In this document: in pieces, positions 15,506 to 16,671 of the stretch | Layout: every line of letters begins with the position of its first letter | Numbering within the stretch: the first letter of the stretch is position 1 | Source: Psychromonas sp. | GTDB taxonomy: Bacteria > Pseudomonadota > Gammaproteobacteria > Enterobacterales > Psychromonadaceae | Direction of reading: 5' to 3' | NCBI GenBank assembly: GCA_023145575.1 | Contig: JAGLDN010000034.1 | Location: forward strand, 1 to 16,671 | Length of the DNA: 16,671 nucleotides | Translations under genes and position numbers: made by a program | The notes under the pieces: model-generated | Database searches by the model: none | What the model was told of the DNA's origin: nothing | Seen by the model: only the letters and a program-made list of their open reading frames with translations

Positions 15506-15695
15506 AGGCTCTTGAGGAGTTTGTTTCGGTTTTTGTGATTTTGTTAAAATGGCATTTTTTTATCCTTTTTTGTAAATATCTCGGTTTGAACTATGATTAC
15601 AGGCTTTTAATTATACCAATAAGTGCGTTTATTAATCTTATTTACATTTTAGTTATCGCTCCGTTTGATAATCAGTATTAAGGAGCAAGATCAGG

Positions 15696-15982
15696 TATAT
15701 ACCCATCACACCTGAAAAGGCAAGTTTCAGCGATAATTTAAAAGCTTAGAGGTAAGGCATTGATTTAAGAGAATGGTTATTCTCCTACTAAAGTCAATAA
15801 CACCTTTAAAACTCGTCATTTGGGGACAACTGAGTAAATCATCTTTTCGTTGTAATACTCAAAAAGTAAATAACAATAAAGGGTTAAAGTCTTTTGTTTA
15901 TTCCTACCGAAGGGAGCATTGCGCCTTGAACATGAATCATTCAGGTGTCCTGAAACGAGTATATTCAGGTGTGCTGGGTATA
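15696..15982 (+). mobile_element. MITE-like element (repeat family B, complete copy)
   Basis: The ends are TATACCCATCACACCTGAA (15698-15716) and the reverse complement of TATACCCAGCACACCTGAA (15964-15982), 18 of 19 identical. The 287-bp element has no transposase. A second, one-ended copy lies inverted at 1650-1736. On its right side the element joins a transposase relic within its coding frame. The form TA-TACCC...GGGTA-TA is consistent with a TA target duplication as made by IS630/mariner-type transposases, but the flanks do not prove it. An internal second TTCAGGTGT lies near 15950. Confidence 0.75.
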
Positions 15983-16313
15983 AATGCAATTAAGCAAGTT
16001 AATGCCTTTGACTTAATTATCAACACTATGATCAATGTGCCAGCGAATAAGTTCATTTTCATTCGAGAATGGTGTAGCTTGAAACGTGTCATCAAAAATT
16101 AAAACCAGATCGTCAGATTCAATTTCACGCACTTCTTTTCTTACATTTTTCCATAAATCGGCCGAGCTAAACTGCCTATTGGATAAAAACGAGTAATTTG
16201 ATCGTCGCTAATTTCTCCATGGAGAAGATTAGATAAATTAGTTGCTGTTGTGTAGCTTAATGATGTTACAAGGTGATCAATATCAAGTTAAATATTTGTT
16301 TATTTTTATTCAA
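15983..16313 (-). pseudogene. DDE transposase relic (N-terminal part, copy 2)
   Basis: From TTG 16313 the minus strand reads NKNKQIF, then after a frameshift DIDHLVTSLSYTTATNLSNL, then LHGEISDDQITRFY, then in another frame SADLWKNVRKEVREIESDD, LVLIFDDTFQATPF and NENELIRWHIDHS, a stop and VKGINLLNCIY. This matches the relic at 10313-10584 and extends farther. The first catalytic Asp is in FDDT. The remembered family continues NGVSIPV after the NCxY motif, but here the MITE-like element begins at that point. At least two frameshifts and an in-frame TAA make it inactive. Confidence 0.8.
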
Positions 16314-16354
16314 AGCTACACTTTATCAGCTTTTTATATTAAATTTTAGTTTAT

Positions 16355-16655
16355 TGCGTAACATCAGCTAATAATTAATGATACTATCAAACTTTCAAAA
16401 TATTAATTCATTATACCTTCCTTTCTTTTTAATTTATTTTTAGTGAAAAAATATCTGTACAAGGAAAAGTAAATCATGAAGGAATAAGTAAAATATTATT
16501 AATACAAATTACAATAAAAAACCGATCTATTGCACTGCTGAAAACAACTTACTTTCTCGTTGCAAGTTTCACAAAGGAAACAGACATTTGCATCAACCTT
16601 CACATTTAATTAAGTTATTTTTATTGTATTAAATTTAGATAACTGATGTTACGCA
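16355..16655. repeat. Pair of perfect 13-bp inverted repeats, likely IS ends
   Basis: TGCGTAACATCAG at 16355-16367 and CTGATGTTACGCA at 16643-16655 are exact inverted copies 275 bp apart. The first lies 42 bp beyond the start of the transposase relic, where the outer end of that IS is expected. The second could be the end of another copy running off the right edge of the window. An eroded relative (TAGCGTATAAGACTC) lies about 40 bp outside the first relic, near 10625. The 275 bp between hold no recognised gene. Confidence 0.55.
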
Positions 16656-16671
16656 GTTGAGACCTGCACAA

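Noticed and set aside
15773..16102. Plus-strand 109-codon frame
   Set aside because: It spans the MITE-like element and the antisense of a transposase relic, so the frame is accidental.

Overview
The window looks like chromosome from a low-GC marine gammaproteobacterium, perhaps near Psychromonas, Moritella or their relatives. This is inferred from the AT-rich composition, the close match of PriA, Slt, SrmB, RaiA and glutathione-dependent formaldehyde dehydrogenase to enterobacterial orthologues as I remember them, and the style of the repeats. No database was searched, so the genus is a guess.

Layout. 1-480: tail of a decayed IS630-type transposase and the start of a dispersed repeat. 486-1334 (minus): a 282-aa protein resembling the M35 (aspzincin) metallopeptidase domain with its zinc site lost. 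1585-1812: repeat modules. 1900-2017: promoter and tRNA-Phe(GAA). 2280-2915 (minus): ISL3-type transposase pseudogene. 3163-4293 (minus): frmA/adhC. 4438-6681: priA. 6735-6948 (minus): possible gene remnant. 7514-7912: a lone type IV pilin between two repeats. 8233-10158 (minus): slt. 10258-11495: relics of at least three transposases. 11796-12182: raiA. 12206-12835: repeat abutting an IS66-type relic. 12918-14270 (minus): srmB. 14347-14468 (minus): tRNA-Arg(CCT) and promoter. 14986-15505: unrecognised decayed ORFs. 15696-16671: a MITE-like element joined to a transposase relic, then two inverted 13-bp ends.

Only about half the window is intact coding sequence. The seven protein genes and two tRNAs are unrelated housekeeping or solitary genes, and no operon is visible. 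Most spacers hold broken transposases (IS630, ISL3, ISAs1, IS66 and a further DDE family) and short repeats whose ends read TATACCCAT/ATGGGTATA. The main novelty is this repeat family: it has at least two subfamilies, often lies within a few tens of bases of a stop codon, and twice abuts a transposase relic. The second point of interest is the M35-like protein without zinc ligands. I see no complete new defence or biosynthetic system. The overall picture is genome decay or expansion by small non-autonomous elements.
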